In this document: positions 32,327-39,499 of the stretch, one piece after another
Numbering within the stretch: the first letter of the stretch is position 1
How the letters are laid out: each line of letters starts with the position of its first letter
From: Kitasatospora sp052076145
GTDB lineage: Bacteria; Actinomycetota; Actinomycetes; Streptomycetales; Streptomycetaceae
Direction: 5' to 3'
DNA length: 64,000 bases
Assembly (NCBI RefSeq): GCF_052076145.1
Contig: NZ_CP197246.1
Coordinates: 4,836,001 to 4,900,000 of the forward strand
Notes under the pieces: generated by a model
The model's database searches: none
Seen by the model: the letters and a program-made list of their open reading frames with translations, nothing else
What the model was told of the DNA's origin: nothing
Translations under genes and position numbers: made by a program

Positions 32327-32356
32327 TGGACCCTCGGTGCTCGCAGCGCGTACCAT
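32327..32356 (+). promoter_or_regulatory. Possible ssrA promoter
   Basis: TGGACC (32327-32332), an 18-base spacer and TACCAT (32351-32356) could form a vegetative promoter. The start near 32363 would give a tmRNA precursor with about 50 extra 5' bases, to be removed by RNase P. Confidence 0.4.
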
Positions 32357-32413
32357 GGCGTCAGCAACACCGGGCCGGGAGACCAGCCCGGGTGATGTTT
32401 CTCAAAAAAACAT

Positions 32414-32784
32414 GGGGATGATCGGTTTCGACAGGGGAAGTCGAAACAGGAGAAGCGAGCCGAGGAAGGCGACAATGATCTCGTTAACCACCTGTCGCAA
32501 AAAAATAATCGCCAACACCAAGCGCGATTCCTTCGCGCTCGCTGCCTAAGCAGCGAGTAGCGTGGTGTCAGCCCGGAGCGTTCCCGATCCGGATCCTGGC
32601 ATAATCTAGGGAACTCAACCGTCCACCCGGGTTGCGGGGGTGGATGGGAAATCAAACAGCAACTGGGCCTGTTGGCGGCTTGTCCGCGTGACTGCCAGGG
32701 CCGAGAAAAACACAGCGGACTGCGCTCGGAGAAGTCCTGAATCCACTCCACTGGACCCGGGTTCGATTCCCGGCATCTCCACCA
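32414..32784 (+). ncRNA. ssrA: tmRNA (10Sa RNA)
   Basis: tmRNA rescues stalled ribosomes by acting first as an alanine tRNA and then as a short mRNA for a degradation tag. The 5' end GGGGATG pairs with CATCTCC at the 3' end to form the acceptor stem, followed by A and an encoded CCA (ends 32784); GGTTCGATTCC marks the T arm. The tag frame runs GCC at 32511 to the TAA ending at 32549 and reads ANTKRDSFALAA. The usual Streptomyces tag, from memory, is longer (ANTKRDSSQQAFALAA), so this one lacks four residues in the middle while keeping the protease-recognised ALAA end. The flanks are smpB upstream and a perfect hairpin terminator downstream. Confidence 0.97.
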
Positions 32785-32797
32785 CCCCATGTTTACA

Positions 32798-32833
32798 ACG
32801 AGAGCCGCCCTCCACCAGGAGGGCGGCTCTCGT
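32798..32833 (+). terminator. ssrA terminator hairpin
   Basis: ACGAGAGCCGCCCTCC pairs perfectly with GGAGGGCGGCTCTCGT around an ACCA loop (16-bp stem), beginning 14 bases after the tmRNA CCA end. Confidence 0.9.
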
Positions 32834-32967
32834 GCGTGTACGGCACCTCCGCAGCCCCCGTGGGTGAGAGGACGGTACCGCGCGTGCCACCGAACGCCGC
32901 GGCACCGGGACCTTCGCCACCCACCGCCGCCCGGAAGGGCGCCGGCCGGAAGACACAGGGGAGTGTA

Positions 32968-34305
32968 ATGCGCAGAGGCAGCATTCAGCAGTGGCACCCG
33001 GAGGACGTCGAATTCTGGGAACGCACGGGAAAGGCCACCGCCCACCGCAATCTGTGGTTATCGATATTCTCCGAGCACATCGGCTTCTCCATCTGGAGCC
33101 TCTGGTCGGTGATGGTGCTCTTCATGGGCAAGGACTACCACGTCGACCCGGCGGGGAAGTTCTTCCTGGTCGCGATGCCGACACTGGTCGGATCGTTCGT
33201 CCGAATCCCCTACACCTTCGCCGTGGCACGCTTCGGCGGGCGGACCTGGACGGTCGTCTCCGCCGTCCTGCTGCTGGCGCCCACCCTGGCCGCCGCCGTG
33301 GTGATGCACCCCGGCACCTCGTACGGGACGTTCCTGGCGGTCGCGGCGCTCACCGGGCTCGGCGGCGGTAACTTCGCCTCCTCGATGACCAACATCAACG
33401 CCTTCTTCCCGATGCGCCGCAAGGGCTGGGCGCTCGGGCTCAACGCGGGCGGCGGCAACGTCGGGGTGCCGGTCATCCAGCTCGTCGCGCTCGCCGTGAT
33501 CAGCTGGGCCGGGGCCGGGCATCCCCGGCTGGTGCTGGCCGTCTACCTGCCGCTGATCGTCGTCGCGGCGGTCTGCGCGGCGCTCTTCATGGACAACCTG
33601 GCCGTGACCAGGAACGACACCGGGGCCTTCAAGGAGATCCTCCGGGAGCGGCACACCTGGCTGATGTCCGCGCTCTACGTCGGCACCTTCGGCTCGTTCA
33701 TCGGCTTCTCCTTCGCCTTCGGGCTGGTGCTGCAGAACCAGTTCGGCCGCACCCCGCTGCAGGCCGCCCAGCTGACCTTCATCGGCCCGCTGCTCGGCTC
33801 GCTGATCCGGCCCGTCGGCGGCAGGCTCGCCGACCGCCTCGGCGGCGCCCGGATCACCTTCTGGAACTTCGGGGCGATGGCGGCGGCCGCCGCACTCGTG
33901 ACGTACGCCTCGTCCACCCGCTCGCTGCCGGTCTTCCTGGTCGGCTTCGTCGGGCTCTTCGTCTTCGCCGGGCTGGGCAACGGCTCCACCTACAAGATGA
34001 TCCCCGGCATCTTCGACGCCAAGGCGCAGGACCGGATCGCGGCCGGCAGCACTGCCGAGCAGGCCGCCGCCTGGTCGCGCCGGATGACCGGCGCGGCGAT
34101 CGGCGTGATCGGCGCCGTCGGGGCGCTCGGCGGGCTGCTGATCAACCTGGCCTTCCGGGAGTCGTTCCTCACCGCCCACAGCGGCACCCCGGCCTTCGTC
34201 TCCTTCCTCGCCGCGTACGCCCTCTGCGCCGCCCTCACCTGGGCGGTCTACCTGCGGCGCCCGGTGGCCACCCTGACGGCCGAGGCCGTCCCCGCCCGGG
34301 TCTGA
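32968..34305 (+). CDS. Nitrate/nitrite transporter of the NarK family (MFS)
   Basis: This is a major-facilitator permease of 445 residues with about 12 predicted membrane helices. Both nitrate-signature regions of NarK are present: GGGNFASSMTNINAFFPMRRKG in helix 5 and GLGNGSTYKMIP in helix 11, and the N-terminal WHPEDVEFWERTGK motif is typical of actinobacterial NarK2-like proteins. The start is ATG 32968, five bases after GGGGAG; the frame is open upstream to 32836, but that part is Pro/Ala-rich with no binding site. No nitrate reductase genes are adjacent, so it may serve uptake, export or antiport of nitrate and nitrite with enzymes encoded elsewhere. It stands alone between the ssrA terminator and the HelD gene. 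Confidence 0.92.
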   Translation: MRRGSIQQWHPEDVEFWERTGKATAHRNLWLSIFSEHIGFSIWSLWSVMVLFMGKDYHVDPAGKFFLVAMPTLVGSFVRIPYTFAVARFGGRTWTVVSAVLLLAPTLAAAVVMHPGTSYGTFLAVAALTGLGGGNFASSMTNINAFFPMRRKGWALGLNAGGGNVGVPVIQLVALAVISWAGAGHPRLVLAVYLPLIVVAAVCAALFMDNLAVTRNDTGAFKEILRERHTWLMSALYVGTFGSFIGFSFAFGLVLQNQFGRTPLQAAQLTFIGPLLGSLIRPVGGRLADRLGGARITFWNFGAMAAAAALVTYASSTRSLPVFLVGFVGLFVFAGLGNGSTYKMIPGIFDAKAQDRIAAGSTAEQAAAWSRRMTGAAIGVIGAVGALGGLLINLAFRESFLTAHSGTPAFVSFLAAYALCAALTWAVYLRRPVATLTAEAVPARV

Positions 34306-34474
34306 CCGGCCCGGACGCCTCCGCACCGGGGCGCGGCGCCCCGCCGCGCCCCGGTACCGGTTGCCCGGAGAGGTTCCCTGGGGCGTAGGATCATCTGTCC
34401 GCTCTTTCACCCCAGGGGGCTCTTTGGGCGCGCACGGCTCAGCCCAGCACCTCACCGCCGTAACGACCGAGGCC

Positions 34475-36787
34475 ATGCACAGCACAGACACCATCAGCAG
34501 CAAGCCCGACCCCCTGGACGCCGACACCGTCCGCGACCGCGAGATCGCGGGGGAGCAGCGTCATCTGGACGTCGTCTACCACCGCCTGGAGGAGAAGCTC
34601 GCCGAGGCGGAGTACATCCTCGAGGACGCGGTCAAGAAGGTGCAGGTCGGCACGCCCGGCGCGCTCGCCGAGCGCGACGCCCAGGTCTACCGCGCCGGTG
34701 CGCACCTGCACCGGCTCAACAGCGAGTTCGAGGACTTCCTGTTCGGGCGGATAGACCTCCAGCAGGCCGACGCTCCCGAGGAGCACGGCATCCCCTCCAA
34801 CACCCCGCTGGACCCGGCCGACCCCACCGTCGCCGAGACCCTGCACATCGGCCGCCTCGGCGTGCTGGACGCCGAGTTCGGCCCGCTGGTCATCGACTGG
34901 CGGGCGCCCGCCGCCGCGCCCTTCTACCGGGCCACCCCGCTGGAGCCCGGCCGGGTGATGCGCCGACGGGTGATCCGCTCCAAGGGCCGCAAGGTGATCG
35001 GCGTCGAGGACGACCTGCTGCGCCCCGACCTCGCCCCGACCCTGGACGGCACCGAGCTGGCCGTGGTCGGCGACGGTGCGCTGATGGCCTCCCTCGGGCG
35101 GGCCCGCAGCCACTCGATGCGCGACATCGTCTCCTCCATCCAGAAGGAGCAGGACGAGGTCATCCGCGCCCCCGCCGCCGGGGCGACGCTCGTCACCGGC
35201 GGCCCCGGCACCGGCAAGACCGCCGTCGCGCTGCACCGGGCCGCCTTCCTGCTCTACCAGGACCGCCGCCGCTACGCGGGCGGCATCCTGGTGGTCAGCC
35301 CGACGGCCCTGCTCGTCTCGTACACCGAGGGCGTGCTGCCCTCGCTCGGCGAGGAGGGCCAGGTCGCCATCCGCGCCGTCGGCAGCCTCGTCGCGGGCAT
35401 CGAGGCGGGCCGCTACGACACGCCGGACACCGCGCACATCAAGGGCTCCGGCCGGATGGTGCAGCTGATGCGCCGGGCCGCCCGGGGCGCCCTGGAGCTG
35501 GACGCGCCGCAGGAGCTGCGGGTGTTCGCCCGCGGCGAGGCGCTGCGGCTGGACGCCACCCGGCTGAAGGCCGTGCGGGGCAACGTGATCGGCAGCGGCG
35601 GCACTCCGCTCAACCTGCTGCGCCCGCGCGCCCGGCGCCTGCTGCTGGACGCGCTCTGGTCGGAGCTGGTGCGGCACCTGCCGAAGCCGACCGACCACTA
35701 CGGGCGCGAGCAGCGCCAGGAGGAGAAGGAGAGCTTCGACGAGTACGTCTCGGACGAGGCCGTCTTCCTGGACTTCCTGGACGCCTGGTGGCCGGCGCTC
35801 ACCCCGCGCAAGGTGCTGGCGATGCTGAAGCAGAGCCGGCACACCAACCGGGTCGCCCGCCGCGCCGTCACCCCCGAGGAGGCCAAGAAGCTGGCGGCCT
35901 CCTGGCGGCACCTGAGCGACCGGGGCGAGGGCGCCCTGTCGGCGCACGACGTGGCGCTGATCGACGAGCTCCAGCTGCTGCTGGGCGAGCCGGCCCGGCC
36001 GAAGGTGCGGGAGGTCGACGCGGTCGACCTGCTGAGCGGTCTGGAGGAGGTCACCACGTACTCGGACCGGATGTCCCGTCAGCGCGAGCGCGGGCCCGTC
36101 GAGCGCACGGAGTACGCGCACGTGATCGTGGACGAGGCGCAGGACCTCACCCCGATGCAGTGGCGGATGATCGGCCGCCGGGCCCGGATGGCGACCTGGA
36201 CGATCGTCGGCGACCCGGCCCAGAGCTCCTGGCCGTACCCGCAGGAGGCGCAGTCCGCGCTGGACGAGATGCTCTCCGGCAAGCCCCGGCGCCGTCACAC
36301 CCTGACGGTGAACTACCGCAACCCGGCCGAGATCGCCGAGGTGGCGTCGAAGGTGCTGGCGCTGGCCGCACCCGGCACCCCCTCGCCGAGGGCCGTCCGC
36401 TCCACCGGCATCGAGCCGAGGTTCGCGGCGGTCGTCTCACCCGAACCGGCCGCGTTCGGCGAGGCCTGCCGGGCGGAGCTGACCCACCTGCTGGCCGAGG
36501 TGGACGGCACCGTCGCGGTGGTCGTGCCGATGGACCGCCGCGCCGAGGCCGAGGGCTGGATCGCCGGCCTGGGCGAGCGGGTGGTAGCGCTGGGCAGCCT
36601 GGAGGCCAAGGGCCTGGAGTACGACGCGACGGTCGTCGCCGACCCGACCGGCATCGCGGGCGAGTCCGAGGCGGGCCTGCGCGTCCTGTACGTCGCGCTG
36701 ACCCGGGCCACCCAGCGGCTCACCGTCCTCTCCGGCCCGGACGACCTGCCGGACGCGGACGGTGTACCGGCGCTGCTGCGCGGCTGA
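34475..36787 (+). CDS. HelD-type RNA polymerase-associated helicase
   Basis: This is a UvrD/HelD-like superfamily 1 ATPase that in actinobacteria binds RNA polymerase, clears stalled complexes and can displace rifamycins (HelR of S. venezuelae is a known example). The 770-residue protein has an N-terminal coiled-coil arm (about 10-60), Walker A GGPGTGKTAVALHRA with K248, Walker B VIVDEAQDLTPMQW, and later helicase motifs VNYRNPAEIA and VLYVALTRATQRL. The start ATG 34475 has a weak binding site. TTG 34424, in frame behind AGGGGG, is a real alternative. TTGCCC (34361) and TAGGAT (34386) with a 19-base gap may be the promoter. No rifamycin-associated element was recognised upstream. Single gene, closed by a strong hairpin. 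Confidence 0.88.
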   Translation: MHSTDTISSKPDPLDADTVRDREIAGEQRHLDVVYHRLEEKLAEAEYILEDAVKKVQVGTPGALAERDAQVYRAGAHLHRLNSEFEDFLFGRIDLQQADAPEEHGIPSNTPLDPADPTVAETLHIGRLGVLDAEFGPLVIDWRAPAAAPFYRATPLEPGRVMRRRVIRSKGRKVIGVEDDLLRPDLAPTLDGTELAVVGDGALMASLGRARSHSMRDIVSSIQKEQDEVIRAPAAGATLVTGGPGTGKTAVALHRAAFLLYQDRRRYAGGILVVSPTALLVSYTEGVLPSLGEEGQVAIRAVGSLVAGIEAGRYDTPDTAHIKGSGRMVQLMRRAARGALELDAPQELRVFARGEALRLDATRLKAVRGNVIGSGGTPLNLLRPRARRLLLDALWSELVRHLPKPTDHYGREQRQEEKESFDEYVSDEAVFLDFLDAWWPALTPRKVLAMLKQSRHTNRVARRAVTPEEAKKLAASWRHLSDRGEGALSAHDVALIDELQLLLGEPARPKVREVDAVDLLSGLEEVTTYSDRMSRQRERGPVERTEYAHVIVDEAQDLTPMQWRMIGRRARMATWTIVGDPAQSSWPYPQEAQSALDEMLSGKPRRRHTLTVNYRNPAEIAEVASKVLALAAPGTPSPRAVRSTGIEPRFAAVVSPEPAAFGEACRAELTHLLAEVDGTVAVVVPMDRRAEAEGWIAGLGERVVALGSLEAKGLEYDATVVADPTGIAGESEAGLRVLYVALTRATQRLTVLSGPDDLPDADGVPALLRG

Positions 36788-36803
36788 AGGGCGTACACAT
36801 GAC

Positions 36804-36833
36804 GAAGGCCCCCACCGCTTGGTGGGGGCCTTC
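36804..36833 (+). terminator. Terminator after the HelD gene
   Basis: GAAGGCCCCCACC-GCTT-GGTGGGGGCCTTC is a perfect 13-bp stem with a four-base loop, 16 bases after the stop codon. Confidence 0.9.
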
Positions 36834-37147
36834 GCCTTACGTTGATGACACCGACCCGCCATGCTCGCCTCGCGGCAAGTGGTCGCTCGAAGCGACTAAG
36901 GTTGGGCCCGGGGGCTTGGATCGAGCCGGTGTCCCGTCCAATGTAACGCATCAGTCCGGTGAGGCAGCCCGGCGCGGCAGATTTTCACGAAGTGGACCCG
37001 GGGGCGGGAGTCCTTGTTGTGGGGACCGTGCAATCAATGAACTTTATTTCTGAGTACCCACTGGTAGGTGCGACGATCGAGGTCTAGCATGCGCTGAGCA
37101 AGCGCTTCAACAGACTGTTGAAACAGCGGACGGAAGAAGGACGGTCG
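36834..37147. other. Intergenic region upstream of the malic enzyme gene
   Basis: About 314 bases without a gene. It contains a small dyad GTCGCT-CGA-AGCGAC (36882-36896), an AT-richer stretch around 37030-37055 (CAATCAATGAACTTTATTTC), a possible -10 TAGCAT at 37085-37090, and the inverted repeat listed separately at 37106-37122. Confidence 0.5.
37106..37122. promoter_or_regulatory. Perfect inverted repeat in the malic enzyme leader
   Basis: TTCAACA-GAC-TGTTGAA is a perfect 7-bp dyad with a 3-base spacer, 25 bases before the ATG and about ten bases beyond the likely transcript start if TAGCAT at 37085 is the -10. It would work as a repressor operator or as an RNA hairpin just ahead of the ribosome-binding site. 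Confidence 0.5.
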
Positions 37148-38623
37148 ATGGCCACGGTGCCCAGTGTCTCGAACTCGATCACGGTGCGTCTGGAGGTCCC
37201 GGCCACGGGCAATGCGGTGAGCTCGATCACCACCGCGGTCGAGTCCTCCGGCGGCTCGGTCATCGGTCTGGACGTCACCGCCTCCGGCCAGGAGGCACTG
37301 CGGATCGACGTCACCGTCGCCGCCAGCTCCGTGGCGCACGGCGAGGAGATCGTCGAGAAGCTCCGCGCGATCGACGGCGTCACCATCGGCCGGGTCTCGG
37401 ACCGCACCTTCCTGATGCACCTCGGCGGCAAGATCGAGATGTCGTCCAAGCTCCCGATCCGCAACCGTGACGACCTCTCGATGATCTACACCCCCGGTGT
37501 CGCCCGGGTCTGCATGGCGATCGCCGAGAACCCCGAGGACGCCCGCCGCCTCACCATCAAGCGCAACAGCGTCGCCGTCGTCACCGACGGCTCCGCCGTG
37601 CTGGGCCTGGGCAACATCGGCCCGATGGCCGCGCTGCCGGTGATGGAGGGCAAGGCCGCCCTGTTCAAGCGCTTCGCCGGCATCGACGCCTGGCCGATCT
37701 GCCTGGACACCCAGGACGCCGACGAGATCGTCGCCATCGTGAAGGCGATCGCCCCCGGCTTCGCGGGCATCAACCTGGAGGACATCTCCGCGCCGCGCTG
37801 CTTCGAGATCGAGGCCCGGCTGCGCGAGGCCCTGGACATCCCGGTCTTCCACGACGACCAGCACGGCACCGCGATCGTCGTGCTCGCCGCGCTCACCAAC
37901 GCGCTGCGGGTGGTCGGCAAGCCGATGTCGGAGATCCGGCTGGTGATGTCCGGCGCCGGCGCCGCCGGGACGGCCATCCTGAAGCTGCTGATGGCCGCCG
38001 GGGTCGAGCACGCCACCGTCGCCGACGTGCGCGGCGTCGTGCACAGCGGCCGGGACGACCTCAACGACTCGCTGCGCTGGATCGCCGAGCACACCAACCG
38101 CTCGGGCCGCACCGGCACGCTCAAGGAGGCCGTGGCGGGCGCCGACGTCTTCATCGGCGTGTCGGCCCCGAACGTGCTGGACGGCGACGACATCGCCACC
38201 ATGGCGGAGGGTGCGATCGTCTTCGCGCTCGCCAACCCGGACCCGGAGATCGACCCGGCCGTCGCGCGGCAGACCGCCGCCGTGGTCGCCACCGGCCGCA
38301 GCGACTTCCCCAACCAGATCAACAACGTGTTGGTCTTCCCGGGTGTCTTCCGCGGCCTGCTCGACGCGCAGAGCAAGACCGTCAACACCGAGATGATGAT
38401 CGCCGCCGCCCGTGCGCTGGCCACCACCGTCGCGGACGACCAGCTCAACGCCAACTACATCATCCCGAGCGTCTTCCACCCGGACGTCGCCAAGACCGTC
38501 GCCGCCGCTGTCCGGGAGGCCGCTCTGGCGGCCCGTGGCGACGCCGAGCAGGCCCCCTCGCGCCCCACCCCGGGCATCGTCGGCACGCTCGACACCGCCG
38601 CCTTCCCGGCCGTCCGGCTCTGA
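37148..38623 (+). CDS. ACT-domain NAD(P)-dependent malic enzyme
   Basis: Malic enzyme decarboxylates malate to pyruvate with reduction of NAD(P)+, linking the TCA cycle to pyruvate and, in streptomycetes, to carbon supply for storage lipid and antibiotics. The 491-residue protein has an N-terminal ACT domain (about 8-85, starting NSITVRLEVPATGNAVSSI), then the malic N-domain with IYTPGVARVC and the catalytic region FAGINLEDISAPRCFEIE, and an NAD-binding domain with the Rossmann-type loop SGAGAAGTAI. The start is ATG 37148 behind AAGGA. The ACT domain suggests allosteric control by a small effector, probably an amino acid (inference). The cofactor preference cannot be settled by eye. Possible control by the dyad at 37106-37122. 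Confidence 0.93.
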   Translation: MATVPSVSNSITVRLEVPATGNAVSSITTAVESSGGSVIGLDVTASGQEALRIDVTVAASSVAHGEEIVEKLRAIDGVTIGRVSDRTFLMHLGGKIEMSSKLPIRNRDDLSMIYTPGVARVCMAIAENPEDARRLTIKRNSVAVVTDGSAVLGLGNIGPMAALPVMEGKAALFKRFAGIDAWPICLDTQDADEIVAIVKAIAPGFAGINLEDISAPRCFEIEARLREALDIPVFHDDQHGTAIVVLAALTNALRVVGKPMSEIRLVMSGAGAAGTAILKLLMAAGVEHATVADVRGVVHSGRDDLNDSLRWIAEHTNRSGRTGTLKEAVAGADVFIGVSAPNVLDGDDIATMAEGAIVFALANPDPEIDPAVARQTAAVVATGRSDFPNQINNVLVFPGVFRGLLDAQSKTVNTEMMIAAARALATTVADDQLNANYIIPSVFHPDVAKTVAAAVREAALAARGDAEQAPSRPTPGIVGTLDTAAFPAVRL

Positions 38624-38678
38624 CCGACGCGGCCGGTCGGGAGCCGCATCCCTGACAGATTGTCGCCTTGTCGACACC

Positions 38679-38719
38679 ACACGCCCCGAACCCTTGCGAC
38701 ACAAGGGGAAGGGGCGTGT
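38679..38719 (+). terminator. Two-tier hairpin after the malic enzyme gene
   Basis: ACACGCCCC pairs with GGGGCGTGT, then a symmetric GAA/GAA internal loop, then CCCTTG pairs with CAAGGG around CGACA. The outer arms end 56 and 96 bases after the stop codon. It immediately abuts the likely hup promoter at 38720. Confidence 0.7.
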
Positions 38720-38748
38720 TTGGGCTTGTCGGTGACAGGGCGTACGGT
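38720..38748 (+). promoter_or_regulatory. Probable hup promoter
   Basis: TTGGGC (38720-38725), a 17-base spacer and TACGGT (38743-38748) fit the vegetative consensus. The start would be near 38755, about 350 bases before the hup start codon. Confidence 0.5.
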
Positions 38749-39108
38749 AGCCCTGGACGGGGTGGGCGTGTCCGACAAGTACGGAACGTCCCCCTCGGCG
38801 CCTCGGCATGTCGTCCCGACAGTCGCCCTCTCCGGTCCGCCGGAGCCGACGGAGTGTCACAACTCCGCCCGGTGGGTGCTGTTCGGGTCTGCGGGCCAGG
38901 GCCCGATTGGCTTTCTCAGTGCCGGTCGGGGCAGGATTCGTACCCAGGCAGTGCGGTTTGAGGCGCTTCGGGGTGCAAGCCCGACCCCTGACCAACCCTC
39001 GCCTGAACGAGCAACAGTGTGCGGACCAGCGGCCCAGCCGGGTGCCCCCGGAGGGACGACCGATGGGGCCCCCGCACGCCGCAACGCGAACAGACCACAG
39101 GAGTACAC
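38749..39108 (+). other. Long putative 5' leader of hup
   Basis: About 350 bases without a convincing gene precede hup on the same strand. If the promoter at 38720 is used, this is an unusually long leader for a 93-residue protein. It contains several GC-rich potential hairpins and a local sequence CAGGATTCGTACCC at about 38931 that recalls a T loop but does not fold as a tRNA. A second promoter within it cannot be excluded. Confidence 0.4.
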
Positions 39109-39390
39109 ATGAACCGCAGTGAGCTGGTGGCCGCTCTGTCCGAGCGCGCCGAGGTGACCCGCAAGGACGCCGACGCTGTTCTGGCTGCCTTCGCCGAGGT
39201 CGTCGGCGAGGTCGTCGCCAAGGGCGACGAGAAGGTCACCATCCCCGGTTTCCTGACCTTCGAGCGCACCCACCGCGCCGCCCGCACGGCCCGCAACCCG
39301 CAGACCGGCGACCCGATCCAGATCCCGGCCGGCTACAGCGCCAAGGTCAGCGCGGGCTCGAAGCTCAAGGAAGCCGCCAAGGGCAAGTGA
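39109..39390 (+). CDS. hup: HU-family nucleoid protein
   Basis: This small DNA-binding protein bends and compacts DNA as a dimer. The 93-residue length and the sequence (MNRSELVAALSERAEVTRKD start, the DNA-binding arm FERTHRAARTARNPQTGDPI, and the C-terminal YSAKVSAGSKLKEAAK) are those of the short HU of streptomycetes; the long Lys/Pro/Ala tail of the second, sporulation-specific HU is absent, so this is the vegetative form. The start is ATG 39109 with AGGAG six bases upstream. Its transcript ends in a very long hairpin shared with the convergent murA. Confidence 0.96.
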   Translation: MNRSELVAALSERAEVTRKDADAVLAAFAEVVGEVVAKGDEKVTIPGFLTFERTHRAARTARNPQTGDPIQIPAGYSAKVSAGSKLKEAAKGK

Positions 39391-39418
39391 CGCCAGGCTC
39401 CTCGGAGCCGCGCGTGAC

Positions 39419-39474
39419 GTACGTACGACTGTGGCCGGTCCCCCTCCCGGGGGGCCGGCCACAGTCGTACGTAC
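39419..39474. terminator. 20-bp perfect hairpin between hup and murA
   Basis: The arm 39419-39438 (GTACGTACGACTGTGGCCGG) pairs without mismatch with 39455-39474, and a further C5/G5 pairing closes the top. Lying between two convergent stop codons, it is well placed as a bidirectional terminator, but it is longer than most in this window. The outer GTACGTAC part is itself palindromic. Confidence 0.85.
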
Positions 39475-39499
39475 GGGTGGATCAGACAGCTCGGACGGC

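Noticed and set aside
34321..34474. Rifamycin-associated element upstream of the HelD gene
   Set aside because: The known element, as I recall it, contains GGGGCTTGCG in an inverted repeat; no such sequence was found in this stretch.
38900..39000. tRNA-like segment (CAGGATTCGTACCC) in the hup leader
   Set aside because: No acceptor, D or anticodon stems can be formed around it, and it does not have the GGTTCRANTCC T-loop pattern.
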